Positions 61,902-64,000 of a stretch of 64,000 nucleotides of DNA are shown piece after piece. The number at the start of each line of letters is the position of its first letter. Within the stretch, counting starts at the first letter, position 1. The notes under the pieces were generated by a model. It did not search any database. It was given only the letters and a program-made list of their open reading frames with translations, and was not told the origin of the DNA. Source of the DNA: Pelecanus crispus (taxonomy: Eukaryota > Chordata > Aves > Pelecaniformes > Pelecanidae); assembly GCF_030463565.1 (NCBI RefSeq), contig NC_134676.1, positions 30,939,228 to 31,003,227 on the forward strand, read 5' to 3'. Position numbers and translations under genes: made by a program.

Positions 61902-63114
61902 CTGGGGAATGGAGGAGGGGGGAAAAAAAAAAAAAAGAGACTGCCTAATGAGAATTACAATAGGGTATAGAAGAGAAAAAATATGGAAGAATCCCTTTAC
62001 CCCTTTCATTTCCATTAGCATAATTTTCTAAAAATGTTAACTACATTCTTTTATCTCTAAGACATCAGTTGCAACTCAATTTAAGACAAAGCAAAAACCA
62101 AAATTACTTATGGATCAAAAGTTTTACATAATGATATTGGCTATTTTATATACACAGATTTGAATGTTTTCACTTCTTTGATTTTGTTCCCAAGTAAATA
62201 TTTTTCACACAGACAATGGTGAACTGAAAATACAGACTTCTAATTTGGTTTTTTTTTAGTTTATTTTTTGGATACTTAGTGCTGTCCAGTTAGTAGTTAA
62301 TTGTTACACACTTACCTGTCAGCATTTTGGTAGTCACTTTACATAACAAGTAAGACTAGGCTAATGATTAAGTAATAACACCTTGGAAAACTACAGAAAC
62401 AGTAGTAATTAGCACTGTGTGGCCAGCATTGTAACTTGGTGATTACTGCTCCTATTCAACCAATAAAAAAAGCCCGAAGGTAAACACCACGTAAACAATG
62501 GCTGTCACTTAATGACCACAAGGTGCATTTGGTGCTCCCAGCATTGGTTCAGGTCCTTAACTACTCCACCTAGCCACAGCAGAGGGACTTCATGTTAAAT
62601 ACTGTCACCTGAGCATCCGTAGTAGCTACTGGTTTTAATACTGAAGTTCCTCTTAACATTTTTACTCCGTAGCACACTGTGGATTTCACTTTAAGAGAGT
62701 TACACTAGTTTCAGAATGGCAAATACGTCCCATATGACAGGATAAAAAAAAAATTATTACATATAATATCACTTATGGTAGTTGGGCCCTATTTTTTTTT
62801 TTTTCCAAAGTTGACTCTGCAACCGGTATTCAAAAAACCCCTCAAACTGGCGGGCTCTTTACTTTAATGAGTTACTTAGACACTTGTTACATAAACGGGT
62901 ACACCTTCTGCAAACAACATGAGAACTCTGCAGTGCTTGGCTGCAGATCAGGTAAATGATCTACAGCATTAAAAAAAAAATAAATAAATACAGCACCAGC
63001 ACACAGAGTTGAAAAGTGTAGTTCCAAACTAACTGTTAAAAAGGTAAAAGGACGGAAGCGAGCAAGACGGAACAAACATCGCTGTGCTATTTACCCTTCC
63101 CATCCCTAAGAAGC
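61902..63114. other. Non-coding DNA between candidate exon and CpG island
   Basis: AT-rich, with A/T tracts near 62744-62757, 62791-62804 and 62967-62989. No gene recognised. GC content rises sharply after about 63050. Confidence 0.5.
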
Positions 63115-63412
63115 ACGGGATCCACCTCCCCGCTTCACACAGCCTCATTGCATCTGGCGACTGCTTCGGCAGCCGCCTGCAGACCCGCGGCAAGGAGCGG
63201 CCAGGTCTTCCGGGAGGGCGCGCGGCAAGGGACGGCCCGCCAGCCCCGGCGCCGCCTCCCCGCCGGCAGCGGGAGCGGGAGCCCGCCCGCCTGGCAGGCC
63301 GGCTCCGCGGGAGCCTTCTCGCCAGCCTCCTCTCGCCCACGACGGCACCCTCTGCCACCGGAGGCCGGCCACGGGGTCTAAGTTTCGGGAGGAATGACAA
63401 CGCCCTTCCATG

Positions 63413-63462
63413 CCCCCCCCCCCCACTCCCCCGCCTTTTATTTAAGAGGACCCCCCCCCCCC
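63413..63462. repeat. Two C12 tracts
   Basis: Twelve consecutive C at 63413-63424 and again at 63451-63462, separated by ACTCCCCCGCCTTTTATTTA and a few more bases. On the minus strand these are G12 runs capable of quadruplex or slippage. Confidence 0.85.
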
Positions 63463-63675
63463 AACCGCCTGGCACAGGAGACCCCAGCGCCCGCCAGGCC
63501 GGCTCCTCCCGGCGCCCCCCCGGGGCCGGCGGGCTCGCCCCGGCAGGCTGGGGCAGCGGCACGACGGAATTCCAGCACCTTCTTCACCTCTCCCCGAACT
63601 ACTCCCGTCCGCGCCCTGCCGCCACCTCCTGACGGAGGGCGCTGCCGCCCCCCCCGCCCACCGCGGGACGGAGAA

Positions 63676-63687
63676 GGGGCGGGGCGG
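63676..63687 (+). promoter_or_regulatory. GC box pair (Sp1-type)
   Basis: GGGGCGGGGCGG, two overlapping GGGCGG cores inside the CpG island. Confidence 0.65.
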
Positions 63688-63850
63688 AACCTCGAGCGGG
63701 CAGCGCGCTCTGCTCTGCCCCGCCGGCACGCGACCGGCGCCCGCGACCCGCGCGCAGCCGCCGCGCGCTGGCACAGCCCTCCCCGCCCGCCACGCTCCCG
63801 CACGCCTCCTCCCCTCCCCAACCTCGCGCTTGAGCGACAGTCGGGCGACG

Positions 63851-63855
63851 CCAAT
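63851..63855 (+). promoter_or_regulatory. CCAAT box (NF-Y-type), first
   Basis: CCAAT in the context CGCCAATAGAGC. Its twin lies 53 bases downstream in the same orientation and with a nearly identical context. Confidence 0.65.
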
Positions 63856-63875
63856 AGAGCCGCCCTTTCTGCGCA

Positions 63876-63886
63876 GAGGGGCGGGC
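63876..63886 (+). promoter_or_regulatory. GC box (Sp1-type)
   Basis: GAGGGGCGGGCAC context, between the two CCAAT boxes. Confidence 0.55.
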
Positions 63887-63903
63887 ACTCCCTCGCCGGC
63901 GGG

Positions 63904-63908
63904 CCAAT
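63904..63908 (+). promoter_or_regulatory. CCAAT box (NF-Y-type), second
   Basis: CCAAT in the context GGCCAATAGGGACG, followed within 15 bases by CTTCCTG, an ETS-type core on the minus strand. A transcription start 40-100 bases downstream would fall at the very end of the window. Confidence 0.65.
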
Positions 63909-64000
63909 AGGGACGCCGCTTCCTGAGCGGTGGCGTCGGTGAGGGAAGGCGGCGGGCGGGGGCCGGAGGAGGGGCAGGAGTTTAGGAAGAGGAGGGAATG

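Larger units (their letters stand above)
63115..64000. promoter_or_regulatory. CpG island, probable host gene promoter (continues past the window)
   Basis: In contrast to the AT-rich rest of the window, this stretch is very rich in G, C and undepleted CpG (for example CGCGCGCTGG and GGCGCCGCC-type runs). It contains two CCAAT boxes and several GC boxes. Undepleted CpG over almost 900 bases is the standard sign of a germline-unmethylated vertebrate promoter. All reading frames look open here because GC-rich DNA has few stops, so I call no protein. The direction is unresolved. The forward CCAAT boxes favour a plus-strand start near 63950 or beyond, while the candidate exon at 61713-61901 would favour minus, and such islands are often bidirectional. 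Confidence 0.85.

Noticed and set aside
63029-63942. Long overlapping frames of 93-182 codons on both strands in the CpG island, rich in Pro, Arg, Ala and Gly.
   Set aside because: GC-rich DNA has few stop codons, so all frames are open. No conserved motif, and opposite strands look equally good.
1-64000. CRISPR arrays, tRNA genes, rRNA genes and bacterial-type operons.
   Set aside because: No regularly spaced direct repeats, no tRNA internal promoter boxes with a cloverleaf, and no rRNA-like sequence were seen. The sequence is plainly animal nuclear DNA.

Overview
This is an AT-rich vertebrate nuclear segment, almost certainly from a bird. Every clear mobile element belongs to families typical of avian genomes. 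There are at least nine pieces of CR1 LINE, most ending in the CR1 octamer tail (repeats of ATTCTATG instead of poly-A), and three solitary ERVL-like LTRs with TG...CA-type ends. There is no prokaryotic gene organisation, no CRISPR array and no recognisable tRNA or rRNA gene. Most of the window is non-coding intergenic or intronic DNA.

Layout. 1-23350 is mostly unique sequence, with one short CR1 3' end (6549-6717) and two possible minus-strand exons (16599-17080 and 21263-21577). 23351-23770 is a minus-strand CR1 end with an unusual double 3' tail. 25485-28715 is the highlight: a 5'-truncated CR1 that keeps an uninterrupted 933-codon ORF2 (endonuclease plus reverse transcriptase) and the last part of ORF1. 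33803-46521 is a block dense in transposons. It holds a decayed CR1 of another subfamily, a solo LTR with an internal tandem duplication, a decayed near-colinear relative of the intact CR1 that carries the double tail, an older CR1 split by a second solo LTR (target duplication CTTGG), a third double-tailed CR1 end, and a short CR1 next to an (AT)n tract. A third solo LTR (48241-48772) is flanked by CTAGT. 48778-63114 is again mostly unique, with one very old CR1-like remnant and one candidate minus-strand exon at 61713-61901. 63115-64000 is a CpG island with two CCAAT boxes and GC boxes, very likely the promoter of a host gene that begins at or beyond the right edge, or on the minus strand, or both.

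How the parts relate. The intact ORF2 would supply the endonuclease and reverse transcriptase for target-primed insertion of its own RNA. The many CR1 3' ends here are products of that kind of machinery, 5'-truncated to different degrees. Three copies share an identical two-tail architecture joined by the same linker of about 60 bp, so this chimeric 3' end was itself propagated as a lineage. I could not name any host protein-coding gene. The candidate exons rest on open frames and splice-like signals only and need transcript or homology support.
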